Shown here piece by piece: positions 63,631 through 64,000 of a stretch of 64,000 bases of DNA (its first letter is position 1; the number at the start of each line of letters is the position of its first letter). The DNA is taken from positions 124,001-188,000 of the forward strand of contig JADLHJ010000027.1 of the NCBI GenBank assembly GCA_020848835.1, written 5' to 3'. The translations under genes were made by a program, and so were the position numbers. A model generated the notes under the pieces. That model was not told the DNA's origin and ran no database searches. It saw only the letters and a list, made by a program, of their open reading frames with translations. This DNA is from Candidatus Hydrogenedentota bacterium. Its GTDB lineage: Bacteria > Hydrogenedentota > Hydrogenedentia > Hydrogenedentales > SLHB01.

Positions 63631-64000
63631 ATTTTCGAGTCCCACACAGTGCGCCGGTTGTTGGCGAAGAGGAGGTCGAAGCAGCTGCTCGTGTGCTGCG
63701 TTCGGGCCGCCTGGCGCAGGGGCCGGAGGTTGAGGCATTTGAAGAGGAATGCGCCGGGTTTGTCGGGCGAAAGTTTGGCGTTGCCGTCAGCAGCGGCACG
63801 GCGGCTTTGCACCTCGCGTTGGCAGTGCTGTGCCCGCGGGGGCGCGTGGCATTGCCTTCCTATGGGTGCGCGTCACTGCTTACGGCAGTCGATCTTGCGG
63901 AGGCGGAGCCTCTGATCTGCGATACGCGAGACGATTTCAATCTGAATCAGGCGGCTGTGATTGGCGATGCCAAGGCCGTAATCTTGCCTCACTTGTTCGG
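63627..64000 (+). CDS. DegT/DnrJ/EryC1/StrS aminotransferase, N-terminal part
   Basis: The first 124 residues of a PLP-dependent sugar aminotransferase, cut by the window end. VGEEEVEAAARVLRSGRLAQGPEVEAFEEECAGFVGRKFGVAVSSGTAALHLAL is the family start: the GTAALHLAL motif binds the cofactor phosphate. These enzymes make amino sugars on nucleotide-linked precursors for surface polysaccharides. It overlaps the WbqC-like gene, indicating a sugar-modification operon that continues to the right. The PLP lysine lies outside the window. Confidence 0.9.
   Translation, partial: MNFRVPHSAPVVGEEEVEAAARVLRSGRLAQGPEVEAFEEECAGFVGRKFGVAVSSGTAALHLALAVLCPRGRVALPSYGCASLLTAVDLAEAEPLICDTRDDFNLNQAAVIGDAKAVILPHLF

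Overview
The window reads as a GC-rich chromosome segment of a free-living Gram-negative bacterium. An outer-membrane porin, an Mla-type lipid transporter, many lipoproteins and polysaccharide genes support this. Ser/Thr kinases with C-terminal propeller-like domains, a protein with a planctomycete-style tail (H-X9-DG/DUF1559-like), PD40 proteins and three PilZ proteins point to the PVC-like or FCB-adjacent uncultured phyla (Planctomycetes or Hydrogenedentota style). That placement is inference from gene content only. No rRNA, tRNA, CRISPR array or complete insertion sequence was seen.

Layout. 1-2913: partial O-antigen-ligase-like gene and a secreted glycosidase-like protein. 2900-7026 (minus): sulfur amino-acid operon cysK - metY - metX::metW, with the last two genes fused. 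7222-11213: a small winged-helix-like protein, a secreted PD40 protein coupled to a degenerate phosphoesterase-like protein, a DUF2089 protein behind an extremely AT-rich leader, and a PhyH dioxygenase. 11388-14442: threonine synthase coupled to an ABC binding lipoprotein and an ABC ATPase with no permease. 14482-18520: PilZ, macrodomain, PHP, SGNH hydrolase and polysaccharide deacetylase. 18501-20060: alginate-export-type porin, followed by a 760-base stretch rich in palindromic repeats. 20821-25800: mntR divergent from two overlapping membrane Ser/Thr kinases. 25950-30490: acetyltransferase, ArsB/SLC13-type permease, 6-phosphogluconolactonase and a PQQ dehydrogenase. 30598-33411: a DUF1559-tail protein and an SPFH-GYF protein.

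34155-41025 (minus) is the most remarkable block. One transcription unit encodes an FHA-GAF-PP2C phosphatase, an RsbW-like ATPase, a STAS protein with the phosphorylatable DSSG motif, MlaE, MlaF, MlaD and a lipoprotein made of three tandem PqiC-like domains. A complete partner-switching module is thus built into a lipid-transport operon, suggesting phospho-control of outer-membrane lipid traffic.

41166-51651: Tat-exported FAD oxidase and aldo/keto reductase, small membrane proteins, an ankyrin protein, sulfate adenylyltransferase, an alkaline-phosphatase-superfamily protein, ribulokinase and a DUF1573 protein. 51775-59058: dCTP deaminase, a PilZ protein, an orphan FtsX/MacB permease, a DUF1569 protein and the operon PilZ - response regulator - pgsA - der - plsY. 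59234-64000: a 1234-residue GH42-like protein coupled to a WbqC-like protein and a DegT-type aminotransferase that runs off the end.

Themes: sulfur assimilation (sat, cysK, metY, metX-metW) and homoserine use (metX, thrC); envelope lipid supply and transport (plsY, pgsA, mla genes); c-di-GMP and phosphorylation signalling. Palindromic repeats sit at gene ends and in places contribute codons to genes.
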